Shown: positions 1-8,983 of the stretch, piece after piece | How the letters are laid out: every line of letters begins with the position of its first letter | Position numbering within the stretch: position 1 is the first letter of the stretch | Assembly: GCA_965207585.1 (NCBI GenBank) | Contig: CBDBMT010000003.1 | Span: forward strand, 3,472,001-3,536,000 | Length of the DNA stretch: 64,000 nt | Direction of reading: 5' to 3' | Origin: Bin87 sp965207585 | Lineage (GTDB): Bacteria > Chloroflexota > Dehalococcoidia > Lucifugimonadales > UBA3495 | Translations under genes and position numbers: made by a program | The notes under the pieces: generated by a model | Databases searched by the model: none | Seen by the model: only the letters and a program-made list of their open reading frames with translations | Told to the model about the DNA's origin: nothing

Positions 1-5
1 CGAGG

Positions 6-470
6 GTGGAAATCACGCGCTACGTGGAGCCGCCATTGGCTGGATATGGCAGTCTCAAAGGCAAGGTCAAAATACTCGGCGACATCGAGGGTCCGATGCC
101 GGTTGAGTGGTACACCAACCCGGACGTCCAGACCGATGACGATTGGGACATTTCCGGGCCGATGCCGGCGTCCTGGTTCATTGTGCCGGAAGAGCTCAAG
201 TCTCGGGAGTTCCGTATGCCCGAGAAGGTTGACGTGTCGATTTTGCATCGGCACAAATTCCTGACGGTCAACGCCAGCGAATTTGCGGCGCAACTTGACG
301 AAATTATCGCGGCTGTCGCGGAGAGCTACGACGGGGAAGTTGCCGTGTTCGATGAGGAAAAGGGCCTTGTGCTACTGAAACGGTACGAAGGGACGCCCGG
401 CGACAACGCATCGAAGAGGAGGATGCAAGTTGATACTCGGCGACACCCAAGCTCTCGTCTGGTACCTTGA
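6..470 (+). CDS. Hypothetical protein upstream of VapC, putative antitoxin
   Basis: The 154-residue frame opens with GTG at the window edge and may continue further upstream. I do not recognise the family. It is acidic and its C-terminal half (about residues 72-125) could form a small alpha/beta fold. It overlaps the following PIN-domain gene by 41 nt, the usual arrangement of a type II antitoxin placed before its toxin, so an antitoxin role is an inference from position only. The last 20 residues, inside the overlap, are basic and probably unstructured. Confidence 0.45.
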   Translation: MEITRYVEPPLAGYGSLKGKVKILGDIEGPMPVEWYTNPDVQTDDDWDISGPMPASWFIVPEELKSREFRMPEKVDVSILHRHKFLTVNASEFAAQLDEIIAAVAESYDGEVAVFDEEKGLVLLKRYEGTPGDNASKRRMQVDTRRHPSSRLVP

Positions 471-828
471 CGCAAACCAACGGCTCGGCCCAGAGGCACC
501 CGGTAGAATTGCACGAGCAATTCAGAACGGCCAAGCCGCGTTTTCCGCGATCTCAATTTGGGAAATCGGTATGCTGCAACAAAAGGGCCGGCTTGAGACT
601 GCTATGAACGCCGCGCAATGGCATGAATGGTTGCTGGATGAAGGATTCAACGATATTCCCGTCACTAGCGCAATCGCCGCTCGGGCAGGTGATTTGCTCG
701 ATATGCACGGAGATCCTGCCGACCGCATCGTTGTAGCTACTGCTCTGGAAGGACATCTGCTAATCACCAGCGACAGGCCGATCCTCAATTGGCCCCACGA
801 GCTTGACCGCTTTTCCGCCCGCCGATAG
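430..828 (+). CDS. VapC-type PIN-domain toxin ribonuclease
   Basis: The 132-residue protein has the layout of a PIN-domain RNase. It shows an N-terminal GDTQALVWYL with the first acidic residue, WEIG near residue 46 with the second, GDPADRIVVATA near residues 94-105, and a terminal SDRPI acidic motif. These four acidic positions normally bind the metal that drives RNA cleavage. The start is TTG at 430, preceded by AGGAGG at a suitable distance. It overlaps the upstream frame, so the two are likely cotranscribed as a toxin-antitoxin pair. The RNA target cannot be read from the sequence. Confidence 0.85.
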   Translation: MILGDTQALVWYLDANQRLGPEAPGRIARAIQNGQAAFSAISIWEIGMLQQKGRLETAMNAAQWHEWLLDEGFNDIPVTSAIAARAGDLLDMHGDPADRIVVATALEGHLLITSDRPILNWPHELDRFSARR

Positions 829-852
829 GGCAGCCACACAAGGAGCATCGTT

Positions 853-1695
853 ATGTCAGTTGGAACTTCCATACCGCTGCCGGCTTACACGCTGGACCCG
901 GCGTTCATGGCCCGCACCGCGGAGGCGCTGGGGTTTGAATCGATCTGGTACGCCGAGCACCCGATCCTGCCCGTGAGCAGCGAAAGCCAGTTTCCCTCGG
1001 GCGGGCCGATACCGTGGACCTACGCCCACTTCGCTGATCCTTACATCGCGTTGGCGCGGGCTTCCGGGGCCACCAGCACAATCAAGCTGGGAACCGGCAT
1101 CACCCTGGTGCCGGAGCGGAACCCGTTGATGCTGGCCAAGGAGATCGCCACGCTGGACCGGGTGAGCGGCGGGAGGTTCCTCTTTGGGATCGGGGCCGGC
1201 TGGAATCGGGAGGAAACTGAGATCTTCGGCGGCGACTTTGACCATCGGTGGACGCAAACGCGAGAAGCCGTGGACGTGATGAAGGAGCTGTGGACCAAGG
1301 ACGAAGCGGAGTTCCACGGAACGTACTACGATTTCCCGCCGGTGAAGTCGAACCCCAAGCCAGTCCAGCAGCCACACCCGCCGGTCATCCTGGGTGGACT
1401 GGCGCGACGGGTGCTACAGCGGGTGGCCACCTGGGGCGACGGGTGGCTGCCGAACCGCATCACACCGGCCGAAGTCGAGGAAAGCCGAAAGCGCCTGGAC
1501 GAGCTGGCCGCAGCCAGGGGGCGCGACCCCAAATCGCTCTCGATCTCGGTGTACGGCCAGGCTCCGGACGGGCAACTGGTGCAGGACTTCCTCAACGCGG
1601 GAGCCGACCGCGTAGTGGTGCGTCCCGAGCACTGCGAGACCGAGGAGGAAATGTCGGTGCAGATGGAGCGGATGGCAGAAGCGGTCATTCGCTGA
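853..1695 (+). CDS. LLM-class F420/FMN-dependent oxidoreductase
   Basis: A 280-residue luciferase-like TIM-barrel protein. Diagnostic stretches are GFESIWYAEHP near the N-terminus, KLGTGITLVPERNP, LDRVSGGRFLFGIGAGWNRE and PHPPVILGG, as in F420-dependent LLM oxidoreductases. Such enzymes move hydride between reduced flavin or deazaflavin and small substrates in the cytoplasm; the substrate is not predictable. The length fits the family. An AAGGAG Shine-Dalgarno lies just before ATG 853. The next gene, an MmgE/PrpD protein, follows after 92 nt on the same strand. Confidence 0.88.
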   Translation: MSVGTSIPLPAYTLDPAFMARTAEALGFESIWYAEHPILPVSSESQFPSGGPIPWTYAHFADPYIALARASGATSTIKLGTGITLVPERNPLMLAKEIATLDRVSGGRFLFGIGAGWNREETEIFGGDFDHRWTQTREAVDVMKELWTKDEAEFHGTYYDFPPVKSNPKPVQQPHPPVILGGLARRVLQRVATWGDGWLPNRITPAEVEESRKRLDELAAARGRDPKSLSISVYGQAPDGQLVQDFLNAGADRVVVRPEHCETEEEMSVQMERMAEAVIR

Positions 1696-1787
1696 ACGGC
1701 GATCAAGCATGACTGCTGACCTGCGGACTGTAGAATGGTTCGCGTCGGATTGACCGTCACACGCGAAGAAGAGAGGTAACGGGGGAT

Positions 1788-3140
1788 ATGGACCGCACCA
1801 CCGAGCTGTTAAGCTCCTACGCTTGCAATCTCACCTACGAGGACCTGCCGCCCGAGGTGGTGCATCAAGTCAAGCGCACCGTTGCCGATACGCTGGGCTG
1901 CGCCGTCGGTGGCTACCTGAGCGAGCCGGCCAAGGTGGCCCGCAAGCTGGCGGGAGACGTGACCAGCAAGACCTCGGCCCGGATCCTGGGGACTTATGAC
2001 CGGTCATCGCTGGACATGGCCGGGTTCGCCAACGGGGTGATGGTGCGGTACCTGGACTGCAACGACTCGTACTTCTCGCCCGGCGGCGGACATCCCAGCG
2101 ACATGATCCCGGCAGCGCTGGCCGTGGGGGACAGCGTTGAGGCGGACGGGCGGACGATCATCACGGCGATTGCGCTGGCCTACGAGGCCTTCTGTCGGAT
2201 CGCCGACCACGTGCCGGACAACCAGTGGGATCAGGGCGTCCTGAGCGTGATCGGGGCGGCCTGCGCGGCCGGCAAGATCCTGGGGCTGGACGAAGAGCAA
2301 ATGGGTCACGCGATTTCGCTGGCCGTGGTGCCCAACGTCCCCTTGCGGGTGACTCGGATGGGCGAGCTGTCGATGTGGAAGGGCTGCGCGGCCGCCGCGG
2401 CAACGCGGTCCGGCATATTCGCAGCGCAACTGGCGGCCGAGGGGATGACCGGGCCATTCGAGCCATTCGAGGGCCGCAAGGGGTTGTGGGAGCAGGCCAT
2501 CGGGTATCCCATCGAGCTTGACGCCATGGGCGGGGACGACGCCCCGTTCCGGATCACGGACACGATTTTCAAGTTCTACCCGTCGCAGATACACACACAG
2601 GCGCCCATCGACCTAGCGATCCAGCTGCACGACCGGGTGGACGTGAGCGACATCGCGTCGATCAAGATCCAGTCGTACCGTTCGGCGGTGAGCAGCGCGT
2701 CCACGGAGCCCGAGAAATGGGATCCCAAGACCCGCGAAACGGCCGACCACAGCATCCCCTTCCTGGCGGCGGTGGGGCTGAGAGACGGAGAGGTGACGCC
2801 GGCCACTTTTGCGCCGGACCGCATCGCTGACTCCGGGCTGCGGACGATCATCAACAAGATGCGGATCGACGAAAACGCGGAGTTCACGGAGAAGTATCCC
2901 GCCGAGTACAATTGCCGCATCGAGGTGATCAAGAGCAACGGGCAGACTGAGGTGGCGGAAACCAGCTTCCCCAAGGGGCACGGAAAGAATCCTCTGAGCG
3001 ACGCCGACGTGGACGCCAAGTTCCGGCGGCTGGCCTGCCCTACGGTCACCGAGCAGCAATGCGAACAGGCGCTGGAGCTGATCTGGTCGCTGGAGAACCT
3101 GCCGAACATCCAGGACATATTCGACAGTCTGGTGGTGTGA
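1788..3140 (+). CDS. MmgE/PrpD family protein
   Basis: A 450-residue protein of the family that includes 2-methylcitrate dehydratase PrpD, cis-aconitate decarboxylase and immune-responsive gene 1. Typical features are the N-terminal helical region with DTLGCAVGG, the GHPSDMIPAAL segment with the active-site-type His, LAYEAFCRIADH, and the C-terminal lid domain beginning near residue 265. Many bacterial paralogues have unknown substrates and no methylcitrate-cycle partners are nearby, so no specific reaction is assigned. GAGAGG precedes the ATG. Confidence 0.88.
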   Translation: MDRTTELLSSYACNLTYEDLPPEVVHQVKRTVADTLGCAVGGYLSEPAKVARKLAGDVTSKTSARILGTYDRSSLDMAGFANGVMVRYLDCNDSYFSPGGGHPSDMIPAALAVGDSVEADGRTIITAIALAYEAFCRIADHVPDNQWDQGVLSVIGAACAAGKILGLDEEQMGHAISLAVVPNVPLRVTRMGELSMWKGCAAAAATRSGIFAAQLAAEGMTGPFEPFEGRKGLWEQAIGYPIELDAMGGDDAPFRITDTIFKFYPSQIHTQAPIDLAIQLHDRVDVSDIASIKIQSYRSAVSSASTEPEKWDPKTRETADHSIPFLAAVGLRDGEVTPATFAPDRIADSGLRTIINKMRIDENAEFTEKYPAEYNCRIEVIKSNGQTEVAETSFPKGHGKNPLSDADVDAKFRRLACPTVTEQQCEQALELIWSLENLPNIQDIFDSLVV

Positions 3141-3263
3141 CACGGGGGCTCGGCTCCTGTGGGTCTTGCCAACGATTTGTGATCCGAGCAATCCGGGCGG
3201 GCGGCCCGCGCGTATATGCTGATAACCAGGAATTGCCGAACCCCTGATAACTTTGGAGGGGTG

Positions 3264-3836
3264 GTGTCAGATAACCCACATCGTGAAGACGCGCAACGCA
3301 TCGCCGCAGTCGGCGCGGGCGACGAAAGAGCCCTGGAGGAGATCTACGATCGCTACGCCCAGCGGGTTTTCTCGTTGGCGGTGTCAGTTCTGAAAGACGA
3401 AGCGCTGGCCGAAGACGCCGTTCAGGAGGTGTTCTCCAACATCTGGCTGAAAGCCGGTAGCTACCGGCCGGAAATGGCGGCCCCGAGCACGTGGATAATG
3501 TCCGTGGCGCACCACAAGGTGGTGGACATGTACCGGTCACGGAGGCGCACCACGGATCACACCGTTTATCCGGAGATGGACGCGCTGCATCGGATACCTG
3601 ACTCCAAGATCAGCGTGGAACGCCAGGTGGAGCGCGGTTTTGACGCCAGTCTGGTACGCGAGGCGCTGCTGACCCTACCCGAGGAGCAGAGCCGACCCTT
3701 GTACCTCTCAGCCTGGCACGGTTACAGTCAATCAGAGATCTCGAAGATGCTGGGAATACCATTGGGGACGGTGAAAACCCGAATGCGTCTCGGCATGCAA
3801 AAGCTCAAGACAGCGTTGGAAGCTCATGTGGTCTGA
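3264..3836 (+). CDS. ECF-type RNA polymerase sigma factor
   Basis: Sigma-70 region 2 is seen at about residues 20-90 (ALEEIYDRYAQRVFSLA, EDAVQEVFSNIW, and the -10-binding TWIMSVAHHKVVDMYR). Region 4 lies at about 130-185 (LTLPEEQSRPLYLSAWHGYS followed by the helix-turn-helix SEISKMLGIPLGTVKTRM). The protein is about 190 residues with no region 1 or 3, as expected for an ECF factor. I chose GTG 3264 because GGAGG lies five bases upstream. The end overlaps the start of the anti-sigma gene by 11 nt, so it is translationally coupled to its regulator. Confidence 0.92.
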   Translation: MSDNPHREDAQRIAAVGAGDERALEEIYDRYAQRVFSLAVSVLKDEALAEDAVQEVFSNIWLKAGSYRPEMAAPSTWIMSVAHHKVVDMYRSRRRTTDHTVYPEMDALHRIPDSKISVERQVERGFDASLVREALLTLPEEQSRPLYLSAWHGYSQSEISKMLGIPLGTVKTRMRLGMQKLKTALEAHVV

Positions 3837-4926
3837 CAACCCAGGCGAAATATACGCCGGATCGGAGCATCCCGAAGGGGAGCTGGCGGCGTTTGCGCTG
3901 AACGCGCTGGACGATGCCGAGTTCCAGGCGGTGTTCCACCACGTGATCCGGTGCCCGCACTGTCAGGAAGTGCTGCTGGGGTTCCAGGAGACGGCGGCGA
4001 GGCTTACGGCCGCAGTTACGGAAACTCCGCTGCCGGCTGGCCTGAAGCAGCGTGTGCTGGCCAACTCCGTGGGCCGCAGGAGTGGCTCGGAAACGGGACG
4101 ACGCATTGATCCCGACCCGCGCTGGTCGATGCGACGCTTGCGACGATGGCTGGCGCCAGCGGCCATTGGCGTGATGAGCATTGCGCTGGTGGCATCGCTG
4201 GGGTTGATCATGTCGCAGCAGCAGGAGATCCACAATCTGGAAGCCGAGCGGGAGCAGATGGCAGCCCACCAGGAAACGGTCGCAGTGGCGTCGGCCAGCG
4301 CGGCGGTCGCTGCGATGACTCCGGCGAACGAGCCGACACAGCTGGATCCACCACAGGCGCAGCTCCTGCAGTCTCCGGCGCCGGCTGGCCGCGAGGTCCG
4401 GGTGCGCAGTCCGGTGGGTTCGGCGAACCTGACCTCCAACATCAGCCAGATCGCAGGTTCGACGCAGGTTGCAGCACAAGCCGACGACGGGACGGAGTCG
4501 GTGGACCTGGTCAAGCAGGAAATGGCTGACATGGTTGAAGCCACCGTGTTGTCGGCCCAGCCGGAGACGGAGAAACTTTCGATGACCTCCCCCATGGGCA
4601 CCGAACCGACGGCCCAGGGTCTCCTGATGCTGCATCCATCCGGGAAGCAAGGAGTCCTGATGGTGTCCGGCATGCCGGCGGACACCTACCAAATCTGGCT
4701 GGTGCGCGACGACGAGCGGATGCTGATCGACCGCATTGTGGTGAACGAACACGACGGGAGCGGCGTCAAGGAGCTGGAACTGGACCAATCGGTATTCGGG
4801 TTCCACGAGGTGGCGTTGCTGCCGGACGAACGGCATGGGCCGACCGTGCCCACGGGCGAGATGTTCCTGAGCGCACGCATCATTGGCGGACCGCCGGCGC
4901 CGCCGTCAATCTGGAGAGGGAGGTAA
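3826..4926 (+). CDS. RskA-like transmembrane anti-sigma factor
   Basis: The 366-residue protein has an N-terminal cytoplasmic zinc-finger-like anti-sigma domain (ELAAFALNALDD near residue 20, then HHVIRCPHCQEVL), one membrane segment near residues 107-130 (AAIGVMSIALVASLGLIM), a short coiled coil, a low-complexity linker, and a C-terminal RskA-type domain (HPSGKQGVLMVSGMPA, YQIWLVRDDERMLID). By family knowledge the N-terminal domain holds the sigma factor at the membrane until a signal releases it. It overlaps the sigma gene, the standard arrangement. The signal is unknown. Confidence 0.88.
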   Translation: MWSDNPGEIYAGSEHPEGELAAFALNALDDAEFQAVFHHVIRCPHCQEVLLGFQETAARLTAAVTETPLPAGLKQRVLANSVGRRSGSETGRRIDPDPRWSMRRLRRWLAPAAIGVMSIALVASLGLIMSQQQEIHNLEAEREQMAAHQETVAVASASAAVAAMTPANEPTQLDPPQAQLLQSPAPAGREVRVRSPVGSANLTSNISQIAGSTQVAAQADDGTESVDLVKQEMADMVEATVLSAQPETEKLSMTSPMGTEPTAQGLLMLHPSGKQGVLMVSGMPADTYQIWLVRDDERMLIDRIVVNEHDGSGVKELELDQSVFGFHEVALLPDERHGPTVPTGEMFLSARIIGGPPAPPSIWRGR

Positions 4927-4932
4927 TGGAAC

Positions 4933-5085
4933 ATGACCAGCCAGCGAACCGTACCTCAAACTCCACGACCTCCGAAGCGTGACGACGGGTTGGACTGCGA
5001 AATCTGCGGCAACCGCATGCACGAACGCAGTTGTAAGATCGTCTGCCGCAACTGCGGTTTCACCAGGGACTGCTCGGATCCGTAA
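4933..5085 (+). CDS. Small zinc-ribbon protein (50 aa)
   Basis: A short frame starts seven bases after the anti-sigma stop. It encodes 50 residues: a proline- and arginine-rich first third, then six cysteines in CEICG, a single C, CRNCG and a final C, a pattern of one zinc ribbon with extra ligands. An ATG in another frame overlaps the previous stop, but the cysteine-rich frame is the plausible one. The spacing suggests cotranscription with the sigma/anti-sigma pair. The function is unknown; zinc or thiol sensing is possible but not shown. Confidence 0.65.
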   Translation: MTSQRTVPQTPRPPKRDDGLDCEICGNRMHERSCKIVCRNCGFTRDCSDP

Positions 5086-5097
5086 CGGCCGGCCGAC

Positions 5098-6546
5098 TCA
5101 CTGTTCCGGGAACGACCACCAGTCAGGGGCATTGCGCAAGGGCAGGTGCCGAAAGAGCTCCGGCTGGGCCTCCACGGCAAGGCGCATGGCTTCCAGAACC
5201 GGCTCACGGATGGAACGGTGGGCCTGCCGCGAACTCCGCAGCTTGAACAGGTGGTAGCACTCGCGGAGGTTCATCCGAGACAGTACCCGCTGGCGGTGAG
5301 CGTGGGTCACGGCGTACTGGGCCATTGCGGGATGCTGGCCCGCCAGCGCTAAATACAGCCGCTCCGATTGCGAAACGGCCTGCTCGAACACACCGGTCAG
5401 GCCGGATGCTTCAACCAGGGGAGGCGTGTCGCAGCCGTTGGCGACGGTCAGCGGTTGTCCAAGATAGGTCTGCATCCGATGGCGACGAAATTCCCGCAAG
5501 GCGCCATAGTCAAAGACGAACTCGAAGGTGTATCCGACCATCTCTAACTCGCGAGGCGGGGCGTCATGCGGGCCGATGTCCCGGACCGCGCCGTCAATCA
5601 TCTCGATCCGCTCCGTTTCGGTCATGGCTTGGGACGAAGCGAGAGCGCGGCCGTAGTCGCCGCCCCGCCGAAACAGCAAGGCCGCTGAGAGTCTGCGCGT
5701 GGCGTCGCGGTCGTAGTCGAGCAGCCTGACGGATACCGGCGCAGCGTTAGGGGCCGCTTCATCCTCAGCGGGACGTACCCTCCGGTGCCCAGCGAGGTAG
5801 GGGTTGTGGTCGGCGTACTTGACGAGGGTGGGAGTGATCGACCGGCCTTGTTCGCGCAACTCTGAGCCCACATCGCGCTCCTCGGCCAGTTCCGAGGACA
5901 TCAACTTGCTGATGGCGTGCTCCAGTGTGCGGGCGTTCGCGGTTAGTCCGACATTGGTGAGGGTGGACGCCGGCAGGACGGCGCGGCAGGCGTCGGTGGC
6001 CTGACGACGCAAACGCAGGCCGTAAGCGGAATCGCTTTCGCCGTCGCGCTGGGAGTGCCGGGACCGCAGATGGGACATAGTGCCATCGATGAGCCTCGCG
6101 TAGGCCACGAACAACGCGCGGCAGGTTGAGACGTACTCGGCCCGAAGAGCGGGGTGATTGTCCAGCTCCGATGGGACGTGGAAACTCTCCGGGTCGATTA
6201 TCTGATAGCGCGAGGACTTCTCGGTGTAGGACGCCAGGCGGTTGTCCTCAAGGGTGTCGCAGGCCAGGCGGGAGATGTTCTCCACTGCCAGGTGCAGGAT
6301 TGCGTGCTCGGCCACGGACGCGTGACCGTAGCCCACGACCCAGCGTTCGTTGAAGTCGGCGGCGCGCTCGGCGGAAACCTGCGTGGCGATTTCGTCGAAG
6401 GGTTCCGGCCGGCGGGAGGTCATCGCGAAGGTAACCGCGATTTGCTCCTCGGTGAGATCACGGGGAGAAAGTGGATAGATGCGCCGGCGGGCGACTGATG
6501 CCGGTAGGGTTTGGTGCATCGGGATAACACCGTAATGCCGCACCAT
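5098..6546 (-). CDS. Tandem-domain ThyX-like flavin-dependent thymidylate synthase family protein
   Basis: At 482 residues this is about twice a normal ThyX subunit. The N-terminal half (about 20-240) carries GYGHASVAEHA, RLASYTEKSSRY (103-114) and TANARTLEHAISKL (202-215). The C-terminal half (about 270-475) carries FRRHRMQTY (353-361) and MNLRECYHLFKLRSS (425-439). Canonical ThyX has one continuous motif, RHR followed by S, NE and S-R. Here RHR is kept only in the second half and the S-x-TE-x-S-x-R part only in the first. A composite active site or a diverged function are both possible. The gene runs opposite to the sigma operon and converges with it. Confidence 0.8.
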   Translation of the reverse strand: MVRHYGVIPMHQTLPASVARRRIYPLSPRDLTEEQIAVTFAMTSRRPEPFDEIATQVSAERAADFNERWVVGYGHASVAEHAILHLAVENISRLACDTLEDNRLASYTEKSSRYQIIDPESFHVPSELDNHPALRAEYVSTCRALFVAYARLIDGTMSHLRSRHSQRDGESDSAYGLRLRRQATDACRAVLPASTLTNVGLTANARTLEHAISKLMSSELAEERDVGSELREQGRSITPTLVKYADHNPYLAGHRRVRPAEDEAAPNAAPVSVRLLDYDRDATRRLSAALLFRRGGDYGRALASSQAMTETERIEMIDGAVRDIGPHDAPPRELEMVGYTFEFVFDYGALREFRRHRMQTYLGQPLTVANGCDTPPLVEASGLTGVFEQAVSQSERLYLALAGQHPAMAQYAVTHAHRQRVLSRMNLRECYHLFKLRSSRQAHRSIREPVLEAMRLAVEAQPELFRHLPLRNAPDWWSFPEQ

Positions 6547-6602
6547 TTGGGCACGCGCAGGTCAACCCGATTCTAAAAAGCCGGCGGGTAAAAGGCTAGG
6601 GC

Positions 6603-6630
6603 CTGGATTCCGGCTTTCGCCGGAATGACG
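6603..6630. repeat. Short palindromic interspersed repeat
   Basis: The 28-bp sequence has arms GGATTCCGGC and GCCGGAATGAC around a TTTC loop. The same unit recurs near 18823, 41966 and, with changes, 49282. It sits between two convergent-then-codirectional genes. It may act as a REP-like element or transcript hairpin. Confidence 0.7.
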
Positions 6631-6669
6631 TGAAGGAACCCGGAACGACGGTTGGGTGGTTGCCGTCCA

Positions 6670-8310
6670 CTAGTTTCTACAGAAGGCGGGGAATCCCTCC
6701 GGCATGACGACCTCGATCATGTGAATGCGGCCGGCGGCGACGGAGTCCTGGACGGCGCGGGTCATTTCAGCGACGTTGTTGACGCGGGTACCGGGGATCC
6801 CGTAAGCATCTGCCAGCTTCATGAAGTCGGGATTCACGAGATCGGTAGCCATCTGGCGGTCGCCGCGGTCGCGCTGGTAGCCCTTGAGCACACCCCAGGC
6901 GTTGTCGTTGAAGACCATGACGATGGGATTGATGCCGTACTGGACCGCAGTGCCGAGTTCCTGGGCGTTGTACTGGAAACCGCCGTCGCCGGACACGCAG
7001 ATCACCGGGCTATCGGGACGGCCCACCTTGGCGCCCATTGAAGCGGGGAAGGCGAAACCGAGGCCGGCCCAGCCATGGGGATACATGTAGCTGCGGGGGC
7101 GATCCATCTGAAGGCAGCGCACAGCGCGGTTGGCGGGTACGGTGGCGTCAAGGGAGAAGATCGTGTCATCGGGGATGACCGAACGGACAGACTCCCAAGC
7201 TTTAAGTTCGTGACCCCATTGATCTTGCAGACCGGCATAGACGCTGGATTTCAGCTCAGCGATTTCTTTGCGATAGTCATCGCTGGCACCAATGTCAGCG
7301 TTGCCGGCCGAGCTCAAAAATTGGCGGACGACTGCGCCACTGTTGGCGGCGATGGCAACCTCGGTTTCGTAGTTCTTGCCGATGTAATCCCCGTCGAGGA
7401 GGACGTGGATGATCTTCTCCGGCAGCTTGAGGCCGACGCCGGAAGTCGAGCGATAGGGCAAGTTACTCCCCAAGACCAGCGCAACGTCGCAGTCGCCCAT
7501 CCAGTCCAGCACGGGGTTCTGACCCCAGATGCGGTTGCCGAGGGCCATGCCCAGGGACAGCGGATGGCTTTCGGGGAAGGTCCCTTTTGCACCGTCGCCG
7601 GTCACCACGGGAGCGCCGATTTGCTCCGCAAGGCGGATTATGTCATCCGCCCCGCCGGTGGTATGGATCTCCTCGCCGAGGAAGATAACCGGACGTTTGG
7701 CGCCGCGCAGCAGGTTCCAGGCGCGTTCCACCTGAACCGGGTCGCCCTGGGGCACGTCCGGTTGGCGCGGCCGGAGGACCTCGACCTCGGCCTGCTGACC
7801 GAGGAGGTCGGTGGGGACCTCGAGCTCGATGGGGCGAGGACGGCGCTCGCCGAAGCGGACGAAAGCCTCGACGAAGTGGTCAGGAATGGACTCGATCTGG
7901 TTGATGCGAGCGTTCCAGTCGGTCACGGCGGCGAACATCCCCAACTGGTCCTTGGTCTCGTGGGTCGCCATCTTGCCGCTGCCGACGAACTCGGCCTCGA
8001 CGTTGGTGGTCACCTGAAGAACGGAGGAGGCCGAGAAATATGCCTCGCCCATCGCGCCGACGGAGTCGGCAGCGCCGGGACCGGTGCTGGTCAGGATTAC
8101 CCCGGGGCGGCCGGTGGCTCGGGAGTAGCCGTCAGCCATGTAACCGCAGCCCAGCTCCAAACGCCCACCGATGAACCGGACATCATCCTGGCGGTCGAAC
8201 AACGCGTCGAAAAGGTCGAGGGTGTGGACGGAAATGATGCCGAATACCGTGTCGACACCCTGGGCGTGCAGGGAAGCGACCACAGCCTGGCCGCCGGTCA
8301 TCTGGGGCAT
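6670..8310 (-). CDS. Thiamine pyrophosphate enzyme, acetolactate-synthase-like
   Basis: A 546-residue protein with the three domains of the family: an N-terminal Pyr domain with the catalytic Glu in GRLELGCGYMADGYSRATG, a central domain, and a C-terminal PP domain with the TPP/Mg motif starting at GDGGFQYNAQELGTA and ending near FNDNAWG. The family covers acetolactate synthase, benzoylformate decarboxylase, oxalyl-CoA decarboxylase and others. No small regulatory subunit (ilvN) is nearby, which argues against a dedicated biosynthetic acetolactate synthase. Substrate not assigned. Confidence 0.86.
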   Translation of the reverse strand: MPQMTGGQAVVASLHAQGVDTVFGIISVHTLDLFDALFDRQDDVRFIGGRLELGCGYMADGYSRATGRPGVILTSTGPGAADSVGAMGEAYFSASSVLQVTTNVEAEFVGSGKMATHETKDQLGMFAAVTDWNARINQIESIPDHFVEAFVRFGERRPRPIELEVPTDLLGQQAEVEVLRPRQPDVPQGDPVQVERAWNLLRGAKRPVIFLGEEIHTTGGADDIIRLAEQIGAPVVTGDGAKGTFPESHPLSLGMALGNRIWGQNPVLDWMGDCDVALVLGSNLPYRSTSGVGLKLPEKIIHVLLDGDYIGKNYETEVAIAANSGAVVRQFLSSAGNADIGASDDYRKEIAELKSSVYAGLQDQWGHELKAWESVRSVIPDDTIFSLDATVPANRAVRCLQMDRPRSYMYPHGWAGLGFAFPASMGAKVGRPDSPVICVSGDGGFQYNAQELGTAVQYGINPIVMVFNDNAWGVLKGYQRDRGDRQMATDLVNPDFMKLADAYGIPGTRVNNVAEMTRAVQDSVAAGRIHMIEVVMPEGFPAFCRN

Positions 8311-8325
8311 GGTAGGAGCTCCTGG

Positions 8326-8976
8326 CTAGTTTCGGTCCGCTTGGAAATAATCAGTCAGAAAATCCAGCACTTGGCGTTTTTGTTCTTCGGAAGCTGATTG
8401 AACGATGGCGAGAACATTAAGCCAACCGGCCTCATCGTCCCAATAATTCCGTTTCATTACCTGATGCCTCCCGCATAACGGCTGCCATTTGGAAGCGTCT
8501 TGAGGGTCGGCATCCGCATTCAGTGAATGAGGCGTCTTATGGTCAGGTGTCAAGCGAACTGTGCCCCCACCAACTTGGTCAATGTCGCCCTGACGCAAGC
8601 CGCACGATATTCCGCCTTCGCTCCACGCGCATCTGTAATCAGCTGTTCGCAGAACTTCTTCCCATGTATGAGCCGTAGGTCTAGCTCGCCCAGATGCCGC
8701 GCTTCGCCTTTCGGCGTTAGGCATCATGTATTCGCTGACTTTGAGATCCCCACGGTTCCGCCAAGAAAGGATCGTATATCCCATGTCCGTCCGGAGTTCT
8801 GACAAGCGCTGATGCCAGTTCTCCGGTTGACGGCCAGTTACAGGGTCGGTCGCAACCTGAATTATCTGCTCCCTAGTGGCGACTTTTCCCAAATTGTCCA
8901 GAAAGAACGCTTCTATTCTCGCCCGTATTGACCGTTGGTTATAGGGGCCTTTAATGACCGCATCCCGACCGTCCAC
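8326..8976 (-). CDS. HNH endonuclease, putative type II restriction enzyme
   Basis: The 216-residue protein has an N-terminal winged-helix-like region (about 15-75) and a C-terminal HNH nuclease. Visible elements are zinc-type cysteines at about 116, 125 and 168, the catalytic pair D145-H146 in LTPDHKTPHSLN, and LCGRHQVMKRNYW at 167-179. It starts with GTG seven bases after the methyltransferase stop and so shares a transcript with it. The pair is best read as a type II restriction-modification system. The recognition site cannot be inferred. Base composition is lower in GC than the flanks. Confidence 0.8.
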   Translation of the reverse strand: MDGRDAVIKGPYNQRSIRARIEAFFLDNLGKVATREQIIQVATDPVTGRQPENWHQRLSELRTDMGYTILSWRNRGDLKVSEYMMPNAERRSAASGRARPTAHTWEEVLRTADYRCAWSEGGISCGLRQGDIDQVGGGTVRLTPDHKTPHSLNADADPQDASKWQPLCGRHQVMKRNYWDDEAGWLNVLAIVQSASEEQKRQVLDFLTDYFQADRN

Positions 8977-8983
8977 ATCAACC

